From Neurospora tetraspora (lineage: Eukaryota; Ascomycota; Sordariomycetes; Sordariales; Sordariaceae), in contig NW_026944388.1 in the NCBI RefSeq assembly GCF_033439725.1, forward strand, positions 1,612,001-1,676,000: a DNA stretch of 64,000 nucleotides. Reading direction: 5' to 3'. Positions 34,646 through 47,030 of the stretch are shown here, piece by piece (the stretch's first letter is position 1; each line of letters begins with the position of its first letter). The notes beneath the pieces are model-generated. The model had not been told where the DNA came from, made no database searches, and saw nothing but the letters and a program-made list of their open reading frames with translations. The position numbers and the translations under genes are program-made.

Positions 34646-34861
34646 TATTATAGGGCTAGCCTATAATATTCTCGCACTATACTAACTGCCTTATATACTA
34701 TGCTTAGAGTATAGTAGTCACGTGCAGCTGCACGTGTGCGCGTGCACGGACTGGCCTGCCAGGGCTCTCGCTTATATAGCTAGTCCTCTACGTACACCTT
34801 CCTTTTCTCTCCTCCGCATAATAACGTATATCTTATTCTACCCCCAATAGTGCCTCGCCCC
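34646..34861 (+). repeat. LTR 2 (shared middle LTR)
   Basis: A 216-bp copy of the LTR, about 40 bp shorter than the other two through one internal deletion. It serves both as the 3' LTR of element A (polypurine tract before it) and the 5' LTR of element B. It is less AT-shifted than LTR 1 and LTR 3 and keeps an 18-bp palindrome, CACGTGCAGCTGCACGTG, at 34719-34736. Confidence 0.85.
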
Positions 34862-37800
34862 GTGATACCCCCGCCTTTTGAAAACCCTAGTAACGACAAA
34901 GACCCTGAGGACCCCGAAATAATAATTTTTAATGACGATAGAGGCTATAAGTTAATATTACGTATTATTATGTCTCCTATTTTCGATAGTAAAAGTACTT
35001 CTATTAAGTATATTATTAAGTATTATATTTAGTACCTCCGCATTAAATTAATTTGGGTCGATAAGTTAAGCTTTTATTATTGAGCGTATTAAATTCTCGT
35101 TAATTGACCGTTCTATCGAGGGCCCTCCCTTCAAAGTTATTGAAACTGAATTTCATAAAGTATTTATTAACGAGCCTGCTAAATAGAATATAACTTTTAA
35201 ATTATTTAATAAATATAATAAGAAGTATAATAATGTCGACGTTATTATATATTTTTATTGTAAGTTGGAAGAGTTGAACATAATTAAGGGAATAAAGTGG
35301 TAGGATTTCGAAGAGAAATTTACCCTCCTTATCGATCGTTACAATTTCGATAATAGTATAAAGGTTTATTACTTTCGCTAGAAGATTAGCGAATAGGTCT
35401 ATATTACTTTTATTTATTAAAGCGATCAGTTTGCTAATAATAAGTATAAAGAGTGGCTTATTAAGGCCCGCAATTTAGTTAAAAATTTAGAGGATAAAGA
35501 TTGGCGCGAAAAGAACGCTAATCCTTTTTATAAAACTGGTACTACCGTTAGCACTTCTAATACCCCCGCTCCCGAGGCTAATATTAATTAGGATAATAAC
35601 GCTATAAAGTTTAATGCTATATCCGCTTTTAATATCTAACTTTTTCGTATAATCGATAACGAAGTTTTTTAAATTCCGTATAAAGAATGGAATGTGTATT
35701 TGCTACGGTAAGAAGGGTTATTTTTCAGCCGAGTACCGCTCTCGTATTAATTTTAAAAAGGGGGTTAAACCTTCTAACCGTAATAAAAATAAGAATAAGA
35801 ATAAGAATAGTAATAATAATAATAATAATAATAGTAGTAGTAATAATGACAGTTAATAGCCTACTTAGGGTTAATACGGTTATAGTTAGTAGCGTCCTTA
35901 TAATAGCAGCGGTTATTAAGTTAATATTATAGGTACCGCTCCTACTATAAATATACCGAGGGGCGTTCTAGTTCCCGGTACCCCTAGCCTCGGCAGCTAT
36001 TACTACCCGGTTTCTATTTATTAGCCCAGCTTCGTCGGCCCCGTTATAAGTAACAACAATAGTTTTATTTATAGTTAAGGAAATGTACAAGTTCTTAATT
36101 AAATTGCGCTTAGAAATATTAATTTATAGGATAAGGAGGAAAATAAGAGCCTATCCCTATATAATTAAATATTATAAAAATAAATAAATTTTTAATAGAT
36201 AGCCGTCATAAATATTCTAATTTATTAAGGTTTTTTATTTACTTATCCTATAAATAATATAAATTATATTGTTCCACCCTCGTTAATAATAGTTATATTA
36301 TTCTTAATTTTATTGACTAACGTTTTATCTATCGTTATTAATTCTCTTATTTTAAATTAGCGACCCCTAAGCTCCTTTATCTCGCTGACGGCTATATTAA
36401 AGGTAGTATTACTTACTTCCCTAAATTAATAATGTAAATAGGCGTTTATTATGAAGTTATTGACCTATTTATTTACATTTTAGTAGAGGATAACCTCATT
36501 ATTTTAGGCTATCCTTAATTAATTTATTATACGCCCGGTATTAATTAACCTAGTGACTCCTTCCGCTTCGGCCCCGCTTACGAATAACGCAATTACTTCC
36601 TTTATAGAATTTTAATTTATTTTCGTTATATTCCGCTAATTACATAGTACGCGCTTCCTATTAAAGTAGTTAATACGCGCCCTATGTACTAGAAGCCTTT
36701 TTGTAAAGAAATTCCTAATAAAAGGGAATTGGAGCTATTATAATTAGAAATTATATATTGTCTCTTAATTTTAATAATTATAAGGAAGGCCGCTTATTAA
36801 CAGTTTAACCGCTTTAAAAACTAGATAATTAACCGATTAGGAATTATACTTATTAGTAAAACCCTTAATAGCCCGGGTTAAATACTTATATTCGCCGCCG
36901 TACTATCCCAAACTAACCTTCGCGTTTCTTAATTCCCTATCGGGTAGCTAGAAGGGTTCGTACTAATAATATTAATTACCGTATATTAATTAGGTTCTAT
37001 AATATCCTTAAAAGTCCTATTAATTCTAACGATATTAAGGAGTTATCTGTACCGAGCTTTAATTGGCTAACCGAAAAATATAAATTATAAATTATCTATA
37101 CAATTCGAACTAATATAGAGGAGAATATTAAGAACATAATTAAAGAGGGTAAAGTAAAGGAAGAGGGAGGAGTTTTAAACTTTAGTAATATTGGTAACGG
37201 TCTAATAAAGAATATAATAAAGGAGGTATTGTAAGGGAGAGGTTAAAAGTATAAGTAATTCTTTAATAGTAATTTCTATTATTAGATTGATACTTTAATT
37301 AGTAGAGGAAATAAGATTATATTACGAACGGTAAAGGTAACTAATTCTATCTATTTTACTGGTAAAAACGAAGATTTCCCCCGTTATAAAGAGATTATTA
37401 ATAATTACTTTATAATTAATAGTATTTCCGTTAATAAAATTATATTAGAAAACGTTACTAAATTCTATAAAAAGGTTAATAAACCCCTTAAAACCGACGC
37501 TTAAATTTAAACGAAGCTACCTAAATAATATTAGTATTATATTAGTACCTTTCGATAGGAAGGTTTTAAAATCCTGCCCCCGAACCGGTCTTATAATTTA
37601 AAATTCAAATTCTGCCTAAGAGCTACGCTCCTAATAACTTACGGCCGACCTTTTAACTTTAATGAATTAAACGTTATTAAAAATAGATTGACGATAACTT
37701 TAAGAAAAAGTTTATTAAACCCTCGTAATTAAAAGCTTCCGGTCTAATATTATTTATAAAGAAGCTAGGCGGAGGAGTCCGCGTTTATATTAATTATAAA

Positions 37801-40800
37801 AGTATTAATAATATAATTTTGAAGTCCTGCTATTTATTCCCGCTTATTAAAGAGACGTTCGATGTAATGTATTACGTTAAAATATTTATTAAATTCGACG
37901 TTATTGCCGCCTTTAATTATATCCGTATTAAGTAAGGCTACAAATAATTAACTACGTTTATTATACGGTTCGGCCTCTTCGAATCCTTAATAATACCGTT
38001 CGGCCTATAAGGCGCGCTAGAAGCGTTTTAAAATTATATTAATAATATTTTATATAATATTTTCGATATTTATACGACTATTTATTTCGACGATATTTTC
38101 ATTTATTCTGACAACGTCTAAAATTACGAACGCTACGTTAATGATATTCTTAATTAAATAATTAAAGTAAGTTTTAACGTCGATATTAATAAATACGAAT
38201 TCTATACGATACGTACGAAATATTTAAGATTAATTATTATTCCGGGAAGTATTAAAGTAAACTTGGAGAAAGTAAAAGCTATTATTAAATAAATAGTTTT
38301 AAAATTTAAAAAATCTTTATAATCCTTTTTAAATTTTGTAAACTTCTATAGACGTTTTATAAAGGATTTTTCGATTATAGCGACCTTACTTTATAGATTT
38401 ATTAAGAAAAATACTATATAGACCTAGAACGACGCTTATTAACGGTCTTTTAAAGTATTAAAGAAAACGTTTATAAAAGGATTCGTATTTAGAATCTATA
38501 ATTAAACTAAAAAAACAGTTATAGAAATAAATGCTTCTAATTAGGTTATAAGAGGCACCCTCTCTTAATACAGGGACGACGGTATTTTCTACTTAATAGT
38601 TTACTTCTTAATAAAATATACGTCCTAAGAGTATAATTATAACGTTTATAATAAGGAATTATTCGCTATTATTAAAGTATTAGAGGAATAGAGGCTAGAA
38701 TTTAAAGGGGCTCAATAGCCTTTCGGTATTTTAATAAATTATAAGAACCTATAGACTTTTACGATTAATAAATAATTTACCTAGCGCTATATACGGTAAT
38801 CCTAATTTCTATCCCGTTTTAACTTTCTAATTAAACATATATTAGGTTCTAAGAACCTCCGCTTAGACGCGTTAAACTGCAAATTAAATAATTGCCCCGA
38901 TAATGTAAAGGATAATAAATTTATAGTATATAAGCGGGCCCTATTAAACCCCTTATAATTTAAATATAATTATTTCTTTAAAGAGGACCCCGCTACCAAT
39001 TTCTTTTTATATTTATTAGGTATAAACAATTTCGATAATAAATCGACTAACGACCTAATTTAGGTAAATTACGAAACCTACGTTTTTTTTATAAAAATTA
39101 GTCTTTTATTTAATAGACGAAGTAAAGCGCTAATAGCTGTTAATGATCAGGAAGGTTTTCTATCGTACCTTTTTAAAATACTATATTATTAACGGTATTA
39201 CAAAATAGCGGGATAGAATTATTATTAACTCTTATAATAAAGAGCTCTAATTCCAATTAATTAGTCGCTAATATAATTCTTTAAGTGCGGGCTACCTTAA
39301 TAGCAACGCTACTTACGAATTTTTATAAGGCGAATTCTATTAGAAAGGTATATATAATAATATAAGGATTTTCTATAAAGGTTGCCTTCTATATATAAAA
39401 ATTAAATTAGTAAAACAGGGCTCTATTAGCTACTTTAAATTAATAGTTATATTATTAATACTTTAGAAGGACGTTATAATCGACTACGTTACCCCGCTAT
39501 TAAATAGTATTTACTTTAACCAAACCTTTAAATATATTGCCGTTATCGTCGACTATTTAATTAAAATATAGTATTATATTCTAATTGTAATTTTAAAAGC
39601 GGAGGGGATCGTGGATTGTTTTATTAACTGTATTTATTCGATTTATAGTCTATTAAATAGCGTCCTATCTGGTAAAAGAACTTAATTTATATTATATTTC
39701 TAATTTAGTTTTTTATAAGAGATTATTTATTATCCCTAAATTAATGTCCGCTTTCTACCCCTAAATTAACGTTCAAATTAAAAAGATTAATATAAAAATA
39801 AAATAATTCCTACGGCTTCATATTAATTAGGTATAAACGGATTAGGTAAAATAGTTAGTAATTACGGAGTTCGCTAGTAATAATACCGTATTATTATTAA
39901 TAGGCATCTCCCTCTTTTTCGTTAATTACGGTTATTACCCCCGAATAGGTACCGAATTTCGTACGCTACCCCCCTCCAATTTATTACCGGCCTAATTAAA
40001 GGAATATTATAAAGCCTCCAAATTAGCGGACTATTTTTAAAAGATTTAGGACTTCGTAATCTAATAAATTCGTTATATTTAAGAGTGATATAAGGATAAC
40101 GCTAATAAGAAATGTATCGATTCTTTTAAGTATTGCCCTAATAATATAATTTTATTAAATATAATAAATTTTGTTAACGGCCGCTTATATTTAAAACTCT
40201 CGCTTTTTTAGGAGGGACCATTTAAAATTATTCGAATTAAATTTTATACTGTTTACTTTACCCTATTAATTAATATAAAGTATTTGCTAATTTTCTACGT
40301 TTTTATGGTATAGCTATAGTCTAGCAAAGGATTATTAATATAGAATATATTATTGGATATCCGGGTAAATAACGGTCGTATTATAATTCGAATAGATAAT
40401 TAGGAGGAATACGAAGAATAAGTTTTCGAAAAGTTTATTGATTATGCTTAATTAGGCGGCAATTTATATTAGTATTACTACGTTAAATAGAAGACCGGAA
40501 ATTTAATTTAGGAGCCCGTTAATAATATTATCGACTATAAGTACCGCCTATAGTAATTTTACTATAAGAACCTGGGTAAGCCGGTCCTTCTAAAAGTTTA
40601 GAGCTTTTTATATTGCTTCGCCTCCGATTCTTTAACCGCCCCCGACTTTCTAATTCCTACCCCCGCTCCCGAATTTCTATAGCGCCGCTCCGCCCGCTTT
40701 TGAGAGGCTGCTTCGGTTATTAATACGACGAAACCGCTCCCGTACTTAATTATAGTAATCGAAATAAATATAATAGTTAACAAAGAAGTAGAGAATAAGC

Positions 40801-40956
40801 TATATTTAATATTCGGAAGGATTGTACGGCGTTTAATAAGTATATAATTAGGAAAGCCACCCTCGACGCAATTTGTAAATTATAATAGAATAATATAAAG
40901 GGATAAGTCTATTATTATACGTATATATAAATTTTTCAATTCTACGAGCTTCTTTT
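34862..40956 (+). pseudogene. gag-pol remnant of gypsy element B
   Basis: Stop-ridden gag-pol. The clearest pieces are the zinc knuckle near 35690-35745, the RT stretch near 37780-37830, which matches element A closely in translation, and the chromodomain near 40390-40540. An ATG-led open piece at 34850-35032 begins in the end of LTR 2 and covers part of the gag leader only. Confidence 0.78.
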
Positions 40957-40968
40957 AAGGGGGGATAG
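40957..40968 (+). promoter_or_regulatory. Polypurine tract of element B
   Basis: An AAGGGGGGATAG run directly before LTR 3, the same sequence as in element A. Confidence 0.75.
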
Positions 40969-41225
40969 TATTATAAGGCTAGCCTATAATGTAGTTGCAC
41001 TATACTAACTATATATATGCTATGCCAGAGCTAGTGCCATAGCCTAGAGCTATATATTTACGTACTAGTTACATATTCTAATTACGTACAGTCTTACGTG
41101 CGCGCGTACGGACTGGCCTGCCTGGGCTTTCACCTATATAGCCAGTCCTCTACGCACGCTTCCCTTTCTCTCCTTCGTATAACAACGCATATCTTACCTT
41201 ACCCCCAACGGTACCCTCTCGCCCC
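40969..41225 (+). repeat. LTR 3 (3' LTR of element B)
   Basis: A 257-bp LTR copy, closer to LTR 1 in length and sequence than to LTR 2. Sequence after it (GTCTTAC) is the interrupted transposon arm. Confidence 0.85.
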
Positions 41226-42780
41226 GTCTTACTTCCTCGAGTAAGAACGTTTTTTCCTTTAATATCCTTTTAAACGACGAATTAATAATTATATTAAGAG
41301 GTTAAAGAAGGTTGGTAAGGCTATTAAAGATTATAGCTAGTACTACCTTATAAAGTATTTCGTCCTTAAGTTTATTACGTATTTGCTGGGTATTGTGAAA
41401 TAGATATATATTTATAATTAATAATACTTCTTGACCGATCTCTTTAATAACGGGCTTTATTTCCTCTTTAAATTAAGTAAGTAAGAGTTCCTCGTTCTAG
41501 TATATTGCTTTATTGAATTTTATAGATACGTCTTGAGAGTAGAATAGTTATTTAGCGTCTTATATTTTACCCTCCATATAAAAGATAATAGTCGGTTTAA
41601 AATAAATAATACTATGTGTAAAGATATATAGAATTAGGGTAATTTATCATTTACCCTATCTATTGCGGTTAGTTTTACCCGTTACGCTTTTATTCCTTTT
41701 AATTTCAAACGTATACCCATTAATAAATTTAAATAGGAGGGGGATTTCGTCGAAGTTTATAATAGTAGAAGGAAGAAATTTAGTATTTGTATTAGGTACG
41801 ATAGGTTGGCTATTACGTTTAATAAATTTGTAACTCGAATTAATTAGCTTCTAATAATTTCTAAGTTTTTCCCGATAATTTCTAAGTCTTTTCCGATAAT
41901 TATTAGGTTTCTTCGAATAAATTTATGTATAAAAAATAGGGATATAGAGAATGGATTTACTTTAAAAACGAGTTCATTTTTAAATATAATTCAACTGGTA
42001 ATTTTTAGGTTTAGTGTATAATCCTTCGATTTGTAATATAAAAGCGGTTTAAGAAGTTATTAAATTAGCTACGAGAGAAGTAGAATTCCTTTTTATGTGC
42101 TTCCTCTGGGTAAACCTCTTTAAAAAGCAGTATAGAATATCAGCGAAACTAGACTATAGTGATTAAGCTATTCTCCTAACGCGTGAATTAGAACTTTTTA
42201 TATAGTTTATCCTTTATTTCTAGCTATATAGCTATACCCTTGCATATTGAATTAAGAAGGATTTTTTCCTTTAACCTCTATTAACGGTTAATATTCGCGA
42301 CGGGAACGCGGTAAAACTTAACTACTTTGTAATTATAAATATTATAATAGCCGTTATCGATAGGGTAAGTATTATTAAATATTATTGTTCCTCGGCGTCG
42401 TTATTATAGTAGGGGTCGATGTTAGTAGTCGATTTTAGTAGGTAGCTTTATTTATACTATATAAGTAATAATTTGTATCCTTAATAGTTAGTTCGCTAGC
42501 CTAATAATTTTTACTGTATTTCTTACTTAGATTTTAAATTCCCGGGAATAATTTCGCTCTAATTTTTTAATAAGGGCCGTCCGCTTAATTACCCTATTGT
42601 TATATTGCTTCGCTTTGGGATTAGGCCTCTTGTTAGCACGATCCTTTTGTGAAGAGCGTGGTGGGGGTGTTGGAGGTGTTGGAGCTACCGTTAGTAGGGG
42701 TTTTTGATCTATGACGTGATGGAATTTTAATATTAGGAACGACGACGACGAGTTCTATTGTGTATAGAAGAGGAGGGATT
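41226..42780 (-). pseudogene. N-terminal and central part of the decayed pogo-type transposase
   Basis: Read on the minus strand, fragments match the DDE_1/pogo-like transposase family: IINFDEIPLLFKFINGYTFE (Asp-Glu at 41746-41751), then TGKTNRN, LILYIFTHSIIYFKPTIIF, FKEEIKPVIKEIGQEVLL, and near 41290 NSLTNLL-PLNIIINSSFKR, the position of the family's SLxQPLD motif. Stops interrupt it throughout. It ends at 41226, where LTR 3 begins, and resumes in the left arm at 27412. This orders the events: the gypsy pair entered an already resident DNA transposon. Confidence 0.72.
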
Positions 42781-42948
42781 TAGAAGATAGGTAAGAATTA
42801 GGGTACGAAAGTTAGGGTATAAGAATTAGAGCACTATAGAGTTTGGGATTGGAAGGTGGGGCGCTAGAAACCACCCTCCTTTATAGAGGGTACGGTTGGT
42901 ATATATGTTGTAATATGTGCTTAAATCTGTACGTATCTATACGTGAAA

Positions 42949-42984
42949 AGTGTTTACCCGAAAGTCAATTTCGAGAGATTATAC
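42949..42984 (-). repeat. Right 36-bp terminal inverted repeat of the pogo-type element
   Basis: Perfect inverted match to 26169-26204; normal base composition returns immediately to the right. Confidence 0.85.
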
Positions 42985-45900
42985 GGTATGCGAGACTGCC
43001 ACACCCCAATGTTCACGGATTCGGGAACAGGAGGGGAGATGGCAAGCAAAAAAAAAGAAGTTGTGAAGGTCCGATCCTGGTGCTGAATCTCACAACTTTT
43101 TTTTTCTCTTCCCCCCTTCTCATGGCCTCGCCTCATCCAATGAAGCTTCGTTAGTCTCACGCACTGCCTTGTGACCCATGAAGATACCATGCTAGGTGCC
43201 AACGCCGCGGCACTGTCACGAGTCTGGATGATTCGATTTTTTTGTGTTAATCTGCCTGTTGCCAGGAATGTTCAATGGTATGGAGTGGTAAGCCGGCCAC
43301 ACTGCAACAAAGTCCTATAACGCAATTCCTGACCCGATGGCAACCTACTGGTCGATTCCGCAGCGGGCGTCTGTAGAAATGTCGAATGGCAGAAAACCAC
43401 TCTAGTTCTCAGCCGTCAAGCCATCAAACAATGAGGTAACTCTTTTCACGATCTCGCCATGTCGGTGCTGTCGCCTCACAAATGAATGGGATGTATCACC
43501 CGGCTTTGGCTACCCCGCCCTGCTGTGTTTCCCATGTGTGGTAGCAATTATCTTCCAATTGATAATGCCACGAGAAGAAGAGGGGTTTTCCCGTCCGGTC
43601 TTGTGGAGCCGGCTAACATCTCGCAGGAGCTGGGACGGGAGGCGGGGAAACAAAAAAAAGTTACAAAAGTTACACGCTACAACCAACATTTGCCCAGGCC
43701 AACAACTTCAAGTTCCCAACAAGGAAGCATCAATTGCCATCGAGGTAATATGAGGTTGCAGACGACATGAGACTATTGAGCCCCAAGCCAGGAATCACCA
43801 CAACAGGCACGGATGCCCATTGCCTATCCGATTACGTACTCCACTGCAATCGACGATGTTGTTTGGAATTCTATGAACGAAATGTCGGGCTTGTTCTTTG
43901 AGGTACGGTGAATGAATGACTGGAGGGAAAGAAGGGAAGGTGTCCACTTGAAGTGAACTTAAATAGCAACCCAAGTCTCCACAACAAGGGAACATCATAC
44001 ACCTACCTCTATACGTACACCCATAGGTCCTCTATGACAGTCGGTACAATTGGACATTGCAGTTTCATGCTCCCCGTGGACCTGCATTTGGTCTCTCCCA
44101 ACGTGCTGGCATCATTTGTTTCAATGTTTTTTTGTTGACGACGTGAAAAGCACTCAACCTGGCTGTTACACAGACGGTTCAAGTCTTTCAACAAGGCTTG
44201 AATATTCGAACTGTCTCCCACTCGTTGACCGAGAACCCGTGACAACTATTTCGAAACTCACTAGCCCTCTTGGATCACTCTTCACTGGAAAGTGCTCGAG
44301 GCACGCAATATGTACCCTGTGAGCTTGCCTTAACAATCACACTGTGCATGACTGTCAGGCGGCATGGCGGTAATAGGTTCACGCCTCACCCGGCCTTGGC
44401 CAACTGAACATCCACGCTCCCTGTTCATGCAGCACATCGCACGTTGCACGGCCAGGCACAATTGTGCCCTCTAATCGCTGACACTAACGAGAAGGAAGAT
44501 ACACTATCAACAATCGCCCGAAATAATCATCACAGTCAGTAAGCCATCCAAGACAGAACAGGAAAGAAAAAGCAAGCCACCAGGCCTTTGCAGGGCTACC
44601 AACTCCCTAGAAGAGAAGGTATCGACGACAGGCCCACTGCCACATCATATGCCGGCAGAGGTGTACCCAGAAATATTTCCCTCCAAGATGTCCTCGTCAG
44701 CCTCCCGCCTCACACTGAAGTGGTCCAATGACCGGACTTGTTCATTGCGAGCATTTACCTGTTCCCAAAAAGAGCAAAAGTAGCCTCTGGAATTGTCTCG
44801 AGTGGGCCGTTGAAACCAATTATCGGAATGACCAGATCCCCAAGGAAGGAAACCCTACTGCATTTCCCCTAGCTTTCTTGCTTCCCCAGACTTTTGTCGA
44901 GAGAAGCCACCGTTCGATCTGTCCCGGGCTTTTCCAACTTGTCACATCTCCTCCTCCGAGTTTCCGGTAACCGTTCCGGACCCGGCTTAAGAACAGAGAG
45001 AAGCTGAGCTGCGCTTCTTGGATGGACCCAGACAGTGAGTGACGGAACGGAGTTTCTAGCAAGCTCTCTCGGGTTTTGGACTACACTCCCAACTGATGTT
45101 AAACCGATGGAAGCCATTTTTTTTTCCTTGCAAGAAGATCCGACGTTGGGGTCCCAAGGGTCCCAAATTCGAGACCATTCGGAATTTGAGCCGCAAGACG
45201 TGTGTGCCAAACCAAACTTGTTCAAGGGAAAAAAAAAGAAGAAAAAAAGAGCTCATGAGAACATGGAGGGAAGCTCCATCTTTTTTGGTACCTGACGGAC
45301 GGCATTGGCATCTGATATCCAACCACGTTCCTCGACATCGCAAAAAGTGGGCTTTCTTGTTGAAGGAGACCATGATATCCCGCCAGGCTAAGGTACAGAT
45401 CGTCAGAACGGGCAGGGCAAGAGTGGGCGAGTGGGCAGTCAGCTGTATGCCTGGATGATACCCAACTGGCTCCGATGGAGTTGAGATAAGGCTGCTGTGG
45501 GACCGATTGACAATCCCCAATTGTGTTATTTTCCTTGAATTTGGAGATGTTTGGAGGTTTGCCGGACATCCCAGGGAACACATCGGACTCCGCGATGTCG
45601 TTTCAATATGGCTGGGGCATCCGAGACGATACCTCTACCTACCTCTACACAACTACTTTTCAAACACTAGACAGGCAACTCTTACAGACTTTTGTTGTAG
45701 CCTATCCGCTGACAACAGAATTTTTTTCGAGATCGTCCGTCACCTGCCCTCGAGCTGGATGCTACCCAACGTCACTTGCATTCGACGCAAGGGACCCGCT
45801 GTGTCAGCCAGGTTGCCTCGAGAATGTCTAAAACATACCCATATGAGTACATAGAGGTAAAAAGCGGGCCACAGTGCCCGCTAGCTTTCTTCTCACAAGA

Positions 45901-47030
45901 GCTACTTTGTCCAGTACAAGATGGGAAAAAAGTCAAGGGCTCCGAGGTTTTGTGTTGTAGGAAGACATTCATACAAAGTGTCAAGTGTCCTCGATGTGCC
46001 TTTGCTTCCGGGACGTCCTCGCTCGCGTGGAACGATGGAGAATGATATGACGTTGAATGGCGGAAACGGGACAGCTGACCAAGTATTTAAACTTCCTAGC
46101 AAGGATTCCACCAAGAAGTCAGAAACACGGCAAGTGGAGGCACAGTCTCCATCCGATCTCTCCGATGTTTGACGGGGAAAAGGCCGGCTTTCAAGAGACG
46201 ACTTAGAGGCGATAGCATGGTATAGTATTGGCCTGAACAAACCTGCAGCGTACACTTATAAGAACAAAGCTGAACGGAAGATGAAGAGAGGGAAAAGGGT
46301 AAAGGGAAGACTCACGGAACTTGTGCTTGCGCAACGGTCGACGGGAGCCGGGAAGTGCCGAAGCCATTAAATGATTGATCGACATGACCAGCCCGAGGCG
46401 GACCACTGTTTGATGCACGACCGTACACGTGTATGTAACGGGGCGACCAACCGTGAAGACGGAGCCTCAATGTCGAAAGGTACCCTTTGAAGTCGGTTAA
46501 AACTTTAAAGTCGTCTGGTCGTCAGAAAGAAGAAAGGCTCGCTGATAGCAGTTCACTGTGGCCGCGGGACAAGACGATAGTCTGCAGTTGCGCTGCTGGA
46601 TCTAGGTGGTGATACTCCATAGAGGCCTCTGGCTTTCTGATAAGAAATTTGGAGATGAATAAGGCGGATTGGTTTCGTCAGTCAACTGTCATTTTCTTCT
46701 TTTTCACTTTTTGCTCACCTTCTGAAACGATCATCTGAAGTCTGAGGTCACCAGGTGGAAAAATCAACAACCCCGCAATAAAGTCCCCTACAAGCATCAA
46801 TCCCGACTGTGCGCCGCTCGTCTTCAATCAACGCTGCCTCCCTGAAACTTGTTACCCTGGCCACGGCATAACAAACAAGCCTTTTCTTGTCACGAACTCT
46901 CGCTACTACCACCCTTTTGTTGTCCCAGAACTCCTGTTGGCCTGTTGCTGCTGTTGTTGGGCCCTGAACCTACCCTCCCCTTTATCTTTTATCTTTCACC
47001 TCCCCCGTTCCCGCGTCGCTCGGACCGCAA
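42985..47030. other. 4-kb region without recognisable gene
   Basis: Composition is back to normal after the transposon end. Numerous overlapping frames of up to 175 codons occur on both strands (for example 45056-45583 -), but none shows a domain, a credible splice structure or homologous motif. Runs of A/T occur near 43045-43110 and 45118-45250. The last 500 bp before 47031 are CT-rich and probably the promoter and leader of the DUF3602 gene. Confidence 0.45.

Larger units (their letters stand above)
27413..34861 (+). mobile_element. Chromodomain Ty3/gypsy retrotransposon A, RIP-degraded
   Basis: The element runs LTR 1 to LTR 2, about 7.4 kb. Translated fragments on the + strand follow gypsy order: gag-like sequence (about 28.5-29.3 kb), reverse transcriptase (31.2-31.8 kb; FIRPSQFKASFLILFVKKL, RIYINYKNINNITLKS), RNase H region (32.0-32.4 kb), integrase (about 32.7-33.7 kb; YIAIVVN, YYILMVTLKAEELTDRF) and a C-terminal chromodomain remnant (about 34.0-34.2 kb; YYYVEWK). 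A polypurine tract (AAGGGGGG) ends just before LTR 2. Stops occur every few codons and the composition is extremely TpA-rich, the signature of RIP. The gene order plus chromodomain marks the chromovirus clade. The first kilobase inside LTR 1 has no match in element B. Confidence 0.82.
34646..41225 (+). mobile_element. Chromodomain Ty3/gypsy retrotransposon B, RIP-degraded
   Basis: The element runs LTR 2 to LTR 3, about 6.6 kb. It parallels element A: gag with a zinc-knuckle remnant at about 35.68 kb (CICYGKKGYFSAEYRSR), RT at about 37.6-38.2 kb, RNase H at about 38.5-38.8 kb, integrase at about 39.4-40.1 kb and a chromodomain remnant at about 40.38-40.57 kb. A polypurine tract (AAGGGGGG) precedes LTR 3. 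The first kilobase is visibly less mutated than the rest. Its leader does not match that of element A, so the two are related copies rather than a recent duplication. No intact frame remains. Confidence 0.82.
26169..42984 (-). mobile_element. Pogo/Fot-type DNA transposon split by two tandem gypsy elements
   Basis: Both outer ends carry the same 36-bp sequence in inverted orientation, identical at every base (26169-26204 and 42949-42984; outer end GTATAATCTCTCGAAATTG). The TA inside each end (26170-26171, 42982-42983) fits the TA target duplication of pogo/Tc1-mariner elements. Removing 27413-41225 leaves about 3.0 kb. The remaining arms encode, on the minus strand, a decayed DDE_1-type transposase (see the pseudogene entries). 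The first and last 100-200 bp keep near-normal composition, while the interior is strongly AT-rich with many stops, as expected from RIP. The ends are well supported; the superfamily rests on transposase fragments plus the TA. Confidence 0.75.

Noticed and set aside
45056-45583. 175-codon open frame (-)
   Set aside because: Several equally long frames overlap it on both strands; no motif favours any of them.
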